NCBI RefSeq assembly: GCF_004364335.1
Contig: NZ_SOCR01000008.1
Location: 302,471 to 366,470, forward strand
DNA length: 64,000 bases
DNA from: Pseudomonas graminis
GTDB taxonomy: Bacteria; Pseudomonadota; Gammaproteobacteria; Pseudomonadales; Pseudomonadaceae
Direction of reading: 5' to 3'
The notes beneath the pieces were generated by a model. The model saw nothing but the letters and a program-made list of their open reading frames with translations, did not search any database and was not told where the DNA came from. Of the stretch, positions 9,240 through 17,046 are shown one piece after another. The translations under genes were made by a program, and so were the position numbers. How positions within the stretch are numbered: position 1 is the stretch's first letter; each line of letters starts with the position of its first letter.

Positions 9240-9323
9240 AAAACGCGCTTGCCCGCCGCCACTTCCCTGCACCCGACGACAGTGCGTCAGCGGACAGGGA
9301 GCAACGGCGGGCAAGCGCGTTTT
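9240..9323. repeat. Long inverted repeat between metQ-like and dioxygenase genes
   Basis: A perfect 19-base inverted repeat: AAAACGCGCTTGCCCGCCG at 9240-9258 and its complement at 9305-9323. The arms contain the REP-like core CGCTTGCCCGC, but the ends differ from standard REP. It lies just after the MetQ-like stop codon on the minus strand and before the dioxygenase operon, so it could act as a transcript terminator or 3' stabiliser. Confidence 0.7.
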
Positions 9324-9363
9324 GTACAGATGAATGCGCTGCAATCGCGCATTCAGGCCTTCA

Positions 9364-10152
9364 TCAGAACGCCGGCAATACCGCGCCGTCGTACTTCTTG
9401 TTGATGAAGTCTTTGACTTGCTGGCTGGTCAGCGCTTTGGACAGCTTCTCGATCGCGTCGGTGTGAGCGTTGTCGGTACGGGTCACCAGGTAGTTCACGT
9501 ACGGCGAGTCGGCACCTTCCAGAATCAGCGCATCCTTTTTAGGGTTGAGCTTGGCATCCAGCGCGTAGTTGGTGTTGATCAGATCCAGGTCAACCTGATC
9601 CAGCGCGCGCGGCAACAGCGCCGATTCCAGCTCGCGGAATTTCAGTTTCTTCGGGTTGGTGGCGATGTCTTTCGGCGTCGACAAGGCGTTGGTCGGGTCT
9701 TTCAGGGTGATCAGGCCGTTCTTCTGCAACAGCAGCAGGGCGCGACCGGCGTTGCTGCCTTCGTTCGGAATGGCAACGGTTGCGCCTTCAGGCAACTGGT
9801 CGATGGACTTCCACTTCTTCGAGTAGCCGCCGAACGGTTCGACGTGTACGCCGACGCCGGTCACCAGGGTAGCGCCCTTGCCTTTGTTGAAGCCGTCCAG
9901 GTAAGGCTTGGTCTGGAAGTAGTTGGCGTCCAGACGCTTCTCGTTCAGTTGCACGTTGGGCTGCACGTAGTCAGTGAAGACCTTGATCTGCAGGTCCACG
10001 CCTTCTTTGGCCAGTTCAGGCTTGATCAGCTCAAGGATCTCGGCGTGCGGAACAGCGGTGGCGCCCACGACGAGCTTCTCGGCAGCTTGTGCAGCGCTGA
10101 TGCCCAGGGAGAGAGCAGCCGCCAGTGCGGTGAACAAAAACGTCTTCTTCAT
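9364..10152 (-). CDS. MetQ/NlpA-family substrate-binding protein
   Basis: A 262-residue periplasmic protein of the D-methionine-binding family. The N-terminus MKKTFLFTALAAALSLGISA ends in AQA, a normal Sec signal; the lipobox cysteine of typical MetQ is absent. Family features include VVGATAVPHAEIL, QLNEKRLDANYFQ and IPNEGSNAGRALLLLQ. No metN ATPase or metI permease is adjacent, so it either uses a transporter encoded elsewhere or serves another sulfur ligand. It lies between the TauD operon and the sigma-54 AAA+ gene, all on the minus strand, which supports a sulfur-scavenging role. Confidence 0.85.
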   Translation of the reverse strand: MKKTFLFTALAAALSLGISAAQAAEKLVVGATAVPHAEILELIKPELAKEGVDLQIKVFTDYVQPNVQLNEKRLDANYFQTKPYLDGFNKGKGATLVTGVGVHVEPFGGYSKKWKSIDQLPEGATVAIPNEGSNAGRALLLLQKNGLITLKDPTNALSTPKDIATNPKKLKFRELESALLPRALDQVDLDLINTNYALDAKLNPKKDALILEGADSPYVNYLVTRTDNAHTDAIEKLSKALTSQQVKDFINKKYDGAVLPAF

Positions 10153-10274
10153 GCGATGTCCTTAATAGAAATCGGGTCGCCTCGTGGGCGACTTTGCCTT
10201 CGGTCTGCCGCGGGATCGACCCTTGGCGGGGTGGCGGCTGATGCGGACAGTACCGAGATTTTTTATTCCGAGAC

Positions 10275-10286
10275 AATACTTTTTAG
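10275..10286. promoter_or_regulatory. AATACT-type motif upstream of the MetQ-like gene
   Basis: AATACTTTTTAG in an AT-rich stretch 120-130 bases before the start codon. A matching AATACTATTTAAG in the same orientation relative to the gene lies before oscA (20332-20344). Both genes are expected to respond to sulfur limitation, so this may be a CysB-type or related operator; that is inference. Confidence 0.3.
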
Positions 10287-10360
10287 TCGGATGGTTATGC
10301 TTTTTGGTTCTCAATGGGCATTTCGCCACCCGTCTGTTCGATGCACGAGCCCCAGAGCTG

Positions 10361-11185
10361 TCAGCGAACCGGCAGGTTCAGATGCTCGGGCAGGATCTCC
10401 GCGCCACTGCTGACCAGCAAAGCGAAGTGAATGACGTTCTCCAGCTCCCGCGTATTGCCCGGCCAGTAATGGGCTTCGAGTACACGCTGCGCGTCCTCGC
10501 TGATCAGCGGCATCTCGAAATCGAAGCGCTGGCTGTAAATCCCCAGGAAATATTCCGCCAACGGCAGGATGTTGCCGGGCTGCTCGCGCAACGCCGGCAG
10601 GTCGAGGCGTCCTTCGTTCAAGTAGCGATAAAGCCGCTCGTGGAATTTGCCGGCGGCGACTGACAGGCGCAGATCGATGCTGGTCGCTGCGACCAGCCTG
10701 ACGTCGACCTGGCTGGGCTGCGTGGCACCGACGCGGGTGACTTCGTGGTTTTCCAGCGCCGCCAGCAATTTGATCTGGATCGCCATCGGCAGGTCGGCGA
10801 TCTCATCCAGGTACAACGTGCCGCCCGTTGCCGAGCCGAACCAGCCCGCCCGACTGCTGACAGAACCGCTATGGGCGCCGGCGGCGTAACCGAACAGCTC
10901 GGCGTCGGCGTAGGTCGAGCTGATGGCGCCGCAGTTGACCGATACGAACAACCCGGCCCGGTCGCTGCCACGGTGAATATGACGCGCCAGCAATTCCTTG
11001 CCCGTACCGGACTCGCCGCGGATCAGCACTGGCAGGTCCAGCGGCGCCAGCAGCTCCATTTCTTCGCGCAACTGCCGCGATCGCGGATCGATGAATACCA
11101 ACGCCTTGGCGCGAATGCTCAGCGGGCTTTTTTCAGCATCAGGGAAGGTCAACAGCGGGTGGCTCGAAATGTCGGAAAGGCTCAT
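10361..11185 (-). CDS. Minimal sigma-54 AAA+ domain protein without DNA-binding domain
   Basis: A 274-residue protein consisting almost wholly of the sigma-54 activator AAA+ domain. Walker A is GESGTGKE (57-64), Walker B GGTLYLDEIAD (121-131), and the FHERLYRYLN box is at 181-190. There is no N-terminal sensor domain and the protein ends after HLNLPVR with no Fis-type helix-turn-helix; the sequence after the stop does not encode one in another frame. The sigma-54-contacting loop, normally GAFTGA, reads GAHSGS (103-108). The start is ATG 11185 with GGAG six bases upstream. It resembles the SfnR group tied to sulfone/sulfur use in Pseudomonas, but is shorter. It may be a non-activating modulator or a bacterial ATPase of another role. 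Confidence 0.8.
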   Translation of the reverse strand: MSLSDISSHPLLTFPDAEKSPLSIRAKALVFIDPRSRQLREEMELLAPLDLPVLIRGESGTGKELLARHIHRGSDRAGLFVSVNCGAISSTYADAELFGYAAGAHSGSVSSRAGWFGSATGGTLYLDEIADLPMAIQIKLLAALENHEVTRVGATQPSQVDVRLVAATSIDLRLSVAAGKFHERLYRYLNEGRLDLPALREQPGNILPLAEYFLGIYSQRFDFEMPLISEDAQRVLEAHYWPGNTRELENVIHFALLVSSGAEILPEHLNLPVR

Positions 11186-11317
11186 GGCAGGCTCCCGCCC
11201 CGGCCATTCATGGACCCGGGCGTTGAAAAAAAAGCCGCAGCACCTGTCGGTTCACTGCGGCGAAAATGGTCGTGAGAAAAGTGGGCTCAAGCGCAACGAC
11301 CGTTGCGAATGCTCTGG

Positions 11318-11899
11318 TCATGCGCGACGGCGGTTGAAATGCTCGATGCGCCCTTGCAGCCGGTACAGATAAGCGAAACCCTGTTCCCAACGCTGATGCC
11401 CGGACTTCACGTTGATATGCCCAGCGCCGCTGAGGATGCCGATCTCGGCGCCCCAATTGCGGGCCATTTCCATCGCGCGCAACGCGCTGACGGCGGAATC
11501 GTTGTCCGAGCTGACCACTTGGGTCGGGAACGGCAGCAGGTGCTCGGGAATGGGCGCGAAATTGCGGATCGCCGGCGGGCAATTGGGACGCTCGACGTCG
11601 GCGGGAGCGACCAGCAATGCCCCTCGCACCTGACGCAGACTCGCCAGTGGCGCCAGCTGCGCCCAATGGGCGACAGTGACGCAACCCAGGCTGTGGGCGA
11701 TGAGAATCACCGGTGTGCTGTCAGAGGCGATGGCGCGTTGCAGCTCACCCACCCAATCTTCCCGGCGCGGCTTGAGCCAGTCGGCCTGCTCAACACGCAC
11801 GCTGTTGGGCAGGCTGTTCTGCCAGTGAGTTTGCCAATGGTCGTCGGCAGATCCTTGCCAGCCTGGCACGATCAAATAACGGATCGATTCGTTATGCAT
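11318..11899 (-). CDS. RBBP9/YdeN-family serine hydrolase
   Basis: A 193-residue alpha/beta hydrolase. The nucleophile elbow is AHSLGC, the N-terminal strand reads YLIVPGWQGSADDHWQ (family signature) and the catalytic histidine is in GAGHINVKSG. I start at ATG 11899 (MHNESIRY), preceded by AGGAGG at 8 bases; two earlier in-frame ATGs are less well placed. Substrates of this family are poorly known. It sits first in the minus-strand run leading to the sigma-54 AAA+ and MetQ-like genes, and its upstream region carries an AT-rich palindrome like those before other sulfur genes here. Confidence 0.85.
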   Translation of the reverse strand: MHNESIRYLIVPGWQGSADDHWQTHWQNSLPNSVRVEQADWLKPRREDWVGELQRAIASDSTPVILIAHSLGCVTVAHWAQLAPLASLRQVRGALLVAPADVERPNCPPAIRNFAPIPEHLLPFPTQVVSSDNDSAVSALRAMEMARNWGAEIGILSGAGHINVKSGHQRWEQGFAYLYRLQGRIEHFNRRRA

Positions 11900-11973
11900 G
11901 GCCTTCGCCTCCTGCATGGTGCGTTCATGGGGGCGAGTATAGGGATCGGGCATATATTCGAAAAAGAATAAGA

Positions 11974-11991
11974 AGCTATTTATTAATAGCT
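11974..11991. promoter_or_regulatory. AT-rich palindrome upstream of the RBBP9-type hydrolase gene
   Basis: AGCTATT-TATT-AATAGCT, a perfect 7-base inverted repeat, flanked outside by ATATTCGA and TCGAAAATAT. It lies 75-92 bases before the start codon, a typical operator or activator position. The regulator is unknown. Confidence 0.35.
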
Positions 11992-12025
11992 CGAAAATAT
12001 ATGCCGCAACTTCAGGGGATGGCGC

Positions 12026-12065
12026 AAAAAAAGAGGGCCACCCCCTGCCTTAAAGGGGTGACCCT
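12026..12065 (-). terminator. Rho-independent terminator of the fatty acid desaturase gene
   Basis: On the minus strand, AGGGTCACCCCTTTAAGGC is followed by AGGGGGTGGCCCT and then a run of seven T. The stem-loop lies about 130 bases after the desaturase stop codon and points away from it. Confidence 0.7.
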
Positions 12066-12191
12066 GAGAATCACGCTGTCTGCCCCCAGCTCGCCGGGGA
12101 TGAGCAGAGATTAAGGGGCGGTTGTTACAGAAATCTTTATCCAGAGAAATTTCTGAAAGGCGGCGTCATTGGCGCAACAGGCAGGTAGGTG

Positions 12192-13262
12192 TCAACCGCG
12201 CGCAGGCTTGAGCACCGTTTCGTTTTCAGTCACCCGGTCAAACCGGTTAGCCCGCCCGAAAGTACCGAAATCATTGAACCGCACCCCCATCTCGGCCATC
12301 ACCTTGTGCGCAACGGGCGCCGTCATCTGGCGTATGTAAAACGGCTCCTTCACCACGAAGTGATGTATGCCGTGGGTACTGCCGAAGTTGAAACAGAACG
12401 CCTGCAGCGGCCACATCCACCACGGATTGAGCACTTGGGTCTGCTGCATGACATTGCCCATCTCGACGTCGCCGTAGTAATGCATGTTCGAACTGACGAA
12501 ATGCAGGCAGAAGGTACGCAGCACGTTCGGACCGACCAATACCACAACAGCGATGTCGATGACGTGCATGACCGCCAGCGTGTTCGCCGACCAGTCAATC
12601 GGGCTGCCCATCAGACCGGCAATGCCGTTGGCGGCGTGGAAACCGAGGAACACGTACCACGCGCCCCAGTTGAGCAGCGCCAGCGGCGCGTAAACGCGAA
12701 GGGTGCGCTTGAGAATGCTGAATTTATGCGCCCGGGTTTTCGCCCGCAGCATGCGGATCAGCGACGACATGACGTTATCGCCCACCATCAGTAACCGCGC
12801 CACGCCCCATGGTTCGCCATTGGTGATGGCACGCTCCTCCATATCCGCCTCGGTGCCGGAGACCTTGTGATGATTAAGGTGCAAGTGCCGACGAATCCAC
12901 GGATTGATCGTGCTCGGCCGCGCCAGCCAGACCAATGCCAGCATCAAGTTATGGGGCACGCGCTGCTTGCGGAAATACATGCTGTGGATCAGGTCGTGCT
13001 CAAGCTCGTGGGTCAGCGACGCAAAGAACGCATTCAGCAGCAGGCACGCCCACCACGCCAGGTAACCCCCCATATAGAGCGCCGCGCTGCCGATCATGCC
13101 GGCCAGTGCGAAGAACAGGATGCCGGCACCAATGGCGTCCTGATGCCGCAGCAGCGGGTAGCGCTCACGCAGCGCGGCGCCGTGGGCGGAAACCACCGCA
13201 CGAATATGCGCTGATCGTTGTTGTGCATTCAGTCCGGCAGCACTTGCAGAAGTGTCGTGCAT
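12192..13262 (-). CDS. Membrane fatty acid desaturase
   Basis: A 356-residue integral membrane di-iron desaturase. All three histidine clusters are visible: HELEHDLIH, HLNHHKVSG and HGIHHF, with hydrophobic segments between them. The start is ATG 13262 (MHDTSASAAGLN) preceded by GGAG. It is distinct from the DesA desaturase at 22659 in length and box sequence. The AraC regulator gene starts divergently about 110 bases away, so it likely controls this gene. Substrate (phospholipid acyl chain, acyl-CoA or another lipid) cannot be decided. Confidence 0.88.
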   Translation of the reverse strand: MHDTSASAAGLNAQQRSAHIRAVVSAHGAALRERYPLLRHQDAIGAGILFFALAGMIGSAALYMGGYLAWWACLLLNAFFASLTHELEHDLIHSMYFRKQRVPHNLMLALVWLARPSTINPWIRRHLHLNHHKVSGTEADMEERAITNGEPWGVARLLMVGDNVMSSLIRMLRAKTRAHKFSILKRTLRVYAPLALLNWGAWYVFLGFHAANGIAGLMGSPIDWSANTLAVMHVIDIAVVVLVGPNVLRTFCLHFVSSNMHYYGDVEMGNVMQQTQVLNPWWMWPLQAFCFNFGSTHGIHHFVVKEPFYIRQMTAPVAHKVMAEMGVRFNDFGTFGRANRFDRVTENETVLKPARG

Positions 13263-13372
13263 GATTCCATTCTCCGGTTTCAGGATGAAAAAACGTGGCA
13301 CCACTGTGCCGCTTAAGCCGGGATGCTGCCTGACCGTGAACGCCAATCTGTAGACCGGAAGCGCCAACCTGT

Positions 13373-14380
13373 ATGCCTGAGCCGAGCATCCTCGCCAGCT
13401 GGACCCGCGCCCTGCGCAAGCAACTCGATGCCCTCGGCCTCGACAGCCTCGCGCTGAGCCAGGCTGCGGGCCTGGATCCGCAGCTGATGGATGACCCCAA
13501 CGCTCGATATCCGGTGGCGGTGACCACCCGTTTCTGGGAGCTGGCCGTGCAGGCCAGCGGCGATCCGGCGCTGGGCTTGCGGGTGTCGCGGTTCGTCAGC
13601 CCGACGACCTTTCATGCGCTCGGTTATGCGCTGGTCGCCAGCGGCTCGTTGCGTGAGGTGTTCGAGCGCATCGTGCGTTATCACCCGGTGGTGAGCGACG
13701 CGCTGGTCATGAGCTTCGAACGTGTGGACGAGCGTTACGAGTTTCGTTTCCGCGTGCCCGACGGCAGTCCGATGCCGGCCAATGAGGCGATGGACGCCTT
13801 CGCCGCAATCTATGTGCGCACCTGCCGCAACCGCTTGGGCCGTCATTACGCGCCGCTGGCCGTGCACCTGATGCGCCCGCAACCGGCAGACCCGCAGCCG
13901 TGGCATGACGTCTTCCGCGCGCCGCTGTTCTTCGGCGCGGCGGAGAATCTGCTGAGTTTTGCCTGCGAGGATTTCGACAGGCATCTGGAAGATGGCAATC
14001 CGGAGTTGGCCGTGCACAACGAGGCTGTGCTCAACCGCACCCTTGAGCAGCTCAGTGCGCTGACCTGGGAGCGCAAAGTGCGTGGCGCCATCGAAGCTCA
14101 ATTGCCGGAAGGCGAGCCGTCCGCCGAGCACATCGCCCACACGCTGCACCTGAGTCTGCGCAGCCTTCAGCGCCATCTGGCCGACGAGGGCTGCCGCTAC
14201 GACTTGCTGCTCAATCAGTGCCGACAGAATCTGGCGCTGCAACACATGCGCGACCCGGCTTGCTCGCTCAGCGAAGTCGCCTACCTGCTCGGTTTCGCCG
14301 ACACCAGCAGCTTCAGCCGGGCGTTCAAGCGCTGGACCGGCATGACGCCCAGCCAGTATCGCGAAGGAATGAATCATTGA
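13373..14380 (+). CDS. AraC-family transcriptional regulator
   Basis: A 335-residue regulator with an N-terminal arabinose-binding-like domain of the type PF12625 and a C-terminal AraC DNA-binding domain (about 235-332). The second helix-turn-helix shows the usual SEVAYLLGFADTSSFSRAFK, ending TGMTPSQYREG. It is transcribed away from the desaturase gene and shares its promoter region, which makes that gene the most likely target. Relatives of this architecture (OruR/ArgR-like group) sense small metabolites. Confidence 0.88.
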   Translation: MPEPSILASWTRALRKQLDALGLDSLALSQAAGLDPQLMDDPNARYPVAVTTRFWELAVQASGDPALGLRVSRFVSPTTFHALGYALVASGSLREVFERIVRYHPVVSDALVMSFERVDERYEFRFRVPDGSPMPANEAMDAFAAIYVRTCRNRLGRHYAPLAVHLMRPQPADPQPWHDVFRAPLFFGAAENLLSFACEDFDRHLEDGNPELAVHNEAVLNRTLEQLSALTWERKVRGAIEAQLPEGEPSAEHIAHTLHLSLRSLQRHLADEGCRYDLLLNQCRQNLALQHMRDPACSLSEVAYLLGFADTSSFSRAFKRWTGMTPSQYREGMNH

Positions 14381-14392
14381 TGGGTGACGCCA

Positions 14393-15103
14393 TCACGCGC
14401 AGGCGCCGGTCAGGCGATGAAGGGCGGCCTCGCGCAACCATTCGGTGTCCTGCACGTAGATAAGATCGCGATCGCGGCGCACGATCTGCCGTTCGGCGAA
14501 CTGCCCCAACACCCGCTCGACCACCTCAGCGCTCAGCCCAAGGCAGCGATTCGACGCCATGTCGGCAAGGGGCACGCTGCGCACGGAGCGATCCATCTCG
14601 CCATAGGCTTCGGCCAGCATCAGCAGCCGAAACGCCACCCGTTCTTCGGTGGGCATCAGGGTGATGTCTTCAACGGCAGGCACGGCGAGCCCAAGTTTGC
14701 GCCCCAGCAACTCGCGGAAATGCCGCCACAACGCCGGGTGTTCGGCCAGCAGTTGCTTGAGTGGCGCGTGGGGCATGTGCAGGAGAATGACCGCGCCTTG
14801 TGCGAAGACATCGTGGGTCGCGGGCAGGTCGTCGAACAAAGAGGCTTCGCCAAACCAGAACGGCCGATACTCCTCGGCGGTAGGCATGTCCGCTTGCTGC
14901 GGCTTCAGGGGATTGATCCGTAACGAGCCCGTGAGCAACGCGTACAGGCCGGGCGCCGGATCGTCGCGCTGGAAGATCGATTTGCCGGGCGTCACCCGGC
15001 GCTGCCGCATGCCGATCAGCAAGCTATCCTGCAACAGCGCAGGCAAATCGCGGAACCATCGGTCGTTGATAAACCATGAGCGCCATTGGGTTCCATTCGT
15101 CAT
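14393..15103 (-). CDS. Crp/Fnr-family transcriptional regulator
   Basis: A 236-residue protein with an N-terminal cyclic-nucleotide-binding fold (IFQRDDPAPGLYALLTGSLR, WFGEASLFDD) and a C-terminal winged helix (CLGLSAEVVERVLGQFAERQ). No cysteine cluster of the Fnr type is seen at the N-terminus, so it is not an oxygen sensor of that kind. The start is ATG 15103 (MTNGTQWRSWF) with AAAGGAG upstream. It ends 13 bases from the convergent AraC gene and is divergent from the Mpo1-like gene, which it may control. Confidence 0.85.
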   Translation of the reverse strand: MTNGTQWRSWFINDRWFRDLPALLQDSLLIGMRQRRVTPGKSIFQRDDPAPGLYALLTGSLRINPLKPQQADMPTAEEYRPFWFGEASLFDDLPATHDVFAQGAVILLHMPHAPLKQLLAEHPALWRHFRELLGRKLGLAVPAVEDITLMPTEERVAFRLLMLAEAYGEMDRSVRSVPLADMASNRCLGLSAEVVERVLGQFAERQIVRRDRDLIYVQDTEWLREAALHRLTGACA

Positions 15104-15209
15104 GTGAATCTCCTTTTGATAGCCGGCGTTTTGTTGCAGGCTGAGCCGTCCAGCGGGTTCAGCCAAAAAAAATCAGCGGCATGATCCACGTATCCAGAGA
15201 GGAATAACA

Positions 15210-15746
15210 ATGAAAAACCTCGTCGATCACCTTAGCCAATACGCGGCCTACCACCGCGACACCCGCAATATCGTCACCCACTTCGTCGGCATTCCCCTGA
15301 TCGTGATCGCGGTGGCCGTGCTGTTGTCACGCCCCGGCTGGACCAGCTGGTCCCTCGGCGGGATCTGGGTATCGCCGGCCTTGCTGGTGAGTCTGGCCGC
15401 GACGTTTTTCTACCTGCGACTGGATGCCTTTTTCGGCGTGCTGATGGGTGTCCTGCTCGCGCTGTGCCTGTGGCTCGGCGCGAACCTGGCGCAACAGACC
15501 ACCATGGTCTGGCTCAGCGCCGGCGTCGGGTTGTTCGTGCTCGGTTGGGCGATTCAGTTTGTGGGCCATTATTACGAAGGCCGCAAGCCGGCGTTTGTCG
15601 ACGACCTCACAGGCCTGATCATCGGCCCGCTGCTCGTCGTGGCCGAAGCGGCTTTTTTGCTGGGAATGAGAAAGAAGTTACAGCACGCCATCGAGGCGCG
15701 AGTGGGCAAGACGCACCGGCGGGATTTGAAAAAGGCTGCCGTTTAG
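15210..15746 (+). CDS. Mpo1-like (DUF962) membrane protein
   Basis: A 178-residue protein of the YGL010w/Mpo1 family with about four membrane segments. It has the family motifs YHRDTRNIVTHFVGIPL near the N-terminus and FVGHYYEGRKPAFVDD, whose histidines would bind iron. Yeast Mpo1 is a dioxygenase that alpha-oxidises 2-hydroxy fatty acids; bacterial members are uncharacterised. GGAATAAC precedes the ATG. Its place beside a desaturase and two regulators suggests a lipid-remodelling group. Confidence 0.85.
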   Translation: MKNLVDHLSQYAAYHRDTRNIVTHFVGIPLIVIAVAVLLSRPGWTSWSLGGIWVSPALLVSLAATFFYLRLDAFFGVLMGVLLALCLWLGANLAQQTTMVWLSAGVGLFVLGWAIQFVGHYYEGRKPAFVDDLTGLIIGPLLVVAEAAFLLGMRKKLQHAIEARVGKTHRRDLKKAAV

Positions 15747-15768
15747 AACTCGCCTCACTCTCGCACAA

Positions 15769-15796
15769 CTGTAGGAGCGCGCTTGCCCGCGAATGC
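15769..15796. repeat. Single REP sequence
   Basis: CTGTAGGAGCGCGCTTGCCC followed by GCGAATGC, an unpaired REP end directly after the Mpo1-like gene. Confidence 0.7.
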
Positions 15797-15818
15797 ATGG
15801 GGTCAGCCGACGTGGATG

Positions 15819-15869
15819 TCACTGACCCACCGCCTTCGCTACCGTCGTAACCTCCGATGGCTCCTACAG
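15819..15869. repeat. Second copy of the TGTAGGAGC-ATCGGAGG repeat
   Basis: Read on the minus strand it begins CTGTAGGAGCCATCGGAGG and continues TTACGACGGTAGCGAAGGCG, nearly identical to 5030-5080 but inverted. Confidence 0.6.
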
Positions 15870-15910
15870 TGGATTTGCGTCCGGCCCGGATTGTGAGACA
15901 CCGCACGAAT

Positions 15911-16047
15911 CTGTAGGAGCGTGGCTTGTCCCGCGATCGGCGACGCAGCCGTCGCAAACCGGATAATGCGGTGCATCAGACAGACCGCATTATCAGGATT
16001 GCTGCCGGTCCCCGGCAGATCGCGGGACAAGCCACGCTCCTACAGGG
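15911..16047. repeat. REPIN downstream of cysA
   Basis: Inverted ends CTGTAGGAGCGTGGCTTGTC and GACAAGCCACGCTCCTACAG enclose about 95 bases that contain a further palindrome (ATAATGCGGTGCATCAGACA region). It is the same REP subtype as 4669-4802 and directly follows the cysA stop codon on the minus strand. Confidence 0.8.
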
Positions 16048-16053
16048 GTACGC

Positions 16054-17043
16054 TTAGAGGTTGTCGACTTTCTGCCAGACCTTCGGCTTGAAGAACAACG
16101 TCTCGCCCCGCGCCAGTCCGGTCAGGCTGTCATGGTCCTTTACCACTTCCGCTTCGATCAGCTCGGGTTGCCCTTCGACCTTCAGCGTCACCCGTGTTGT
16201 GGCGCCCAACGGGCGGATGTCCCGCACTTCCGCCGCGTGGTGCCCTTCCACTTCGTGCCGTGACAACGACACCTCGTGCGGGCGGAACAGCACGTGGTTG
16301 TCTTCGCCCAAGTGCAGGCGGTTCGAGTCACCCAGAAAGTGATACACGAAATCGCTGGCCGGGTTCTCATAGACATCGCCCGGCGAGCCGATCTGCTCGA
16401 TCACACCCTTGTTCATCACCACGATGCGGTCAGCGACTTCCATCGCCTCTTCCTGGTCGTGGGTCACGAATACCGAGGTCAGGTTGATGTCTTCGTGCAA
16501 CCGCGCCAGCCAGCGCCGCAGTTCCTTGCGCACCTTGGCATCCAGCGCGCCGAACGGCTCGTCCAGCAGCAAAACTTTAGGCTCTACCGCCAGGGCGCGG
16601 GCCAGGGCGATCCGCTGGCGCTGACCGCCCGACAGTTGTTCCGGATAGCGATCCGACAGCCAGTCCAGCTGCACCATGTTCAGCAGCTCATGCACTTTGA
16701 CGGCAATCTGGCTCTCGTTGGGGCGCTGGTTTTTCGGCTTCATGCGCAGGCCGAAGGCGACGTTGTCGAACACGGTCATGTGGCGAAACAGCGCGTAATG
16801 CTGGAACACGAACCCTACGTTGCGATCGCGTACATCGTGGCCGGAGACATCCTCGCCGTGGAACACAATGCTGCCTTTATCCGGCGTTTCCAGCCCGGCA
16901 ATGATGCGCAGCAGCGTGGTCTTGCCACAGCCGGACGGGCCCAACAGCGCCACGAGCTCGCCACTCTGGATATCCAGACTGATGCCGTCGAGGGCCTTGA
17001 AGGCGTTGAAATTCTTGCTGACGTTACGGACTTCGATCGACAT
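16054..17043 (-). CDS. cysA: Sulfate/thiosulfate ABC transporter ATP-binding protein CysA
   Basis: A 329-residue ATPase energising sulfate uptake. Walker A is GPSGCGKTT, the signature LSGGQRQR and Walker B VLLLDEPFGALD; a C-terminal TOBE-type domain follows about residue 235 (LFRPHEVSLSRHEVEG). The start ATG 17043 (MSIEVRNVSKNF) has GGAGGAAT upstream. It is the last gene of oscA-sbp-cysT-cysW-cysA, 3 bases after cysW. The order matches PA0280-PA0284 of P. aeruginosa as I recall it. Confidence 0.95.
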   Translation of the reverse strand: MSIEVRNVSKNFNAFKALDGISLDIQSGELVALLGPSGCGKTTLLRIIAGLETPDKGSIVFHGEDVSGHDVRDRNVGFVFQHYALFRHMTVFDNVAFGLRMKPKNQRPNESQIAVKVHELLNMVQLDWLSDRYPEQLSGGQRQRIALARALAVEPKVLLLDEPFGALDAKVRKELRRWLARLHEDINLTSVFVTHDQEEAMEVADRIVVMNKGVIEQIGSPGDVYENPASDFVYHFLGDSNRLHLGEDNHVLFRPHEVSLSRHEVEGHHAAEVRDIRPLGATTRVTLKVEGQPELIEAEVVKDHDSLTGLARGETLFFKPKVWQKVDNL

Positions 17044-17046
17044 GAA

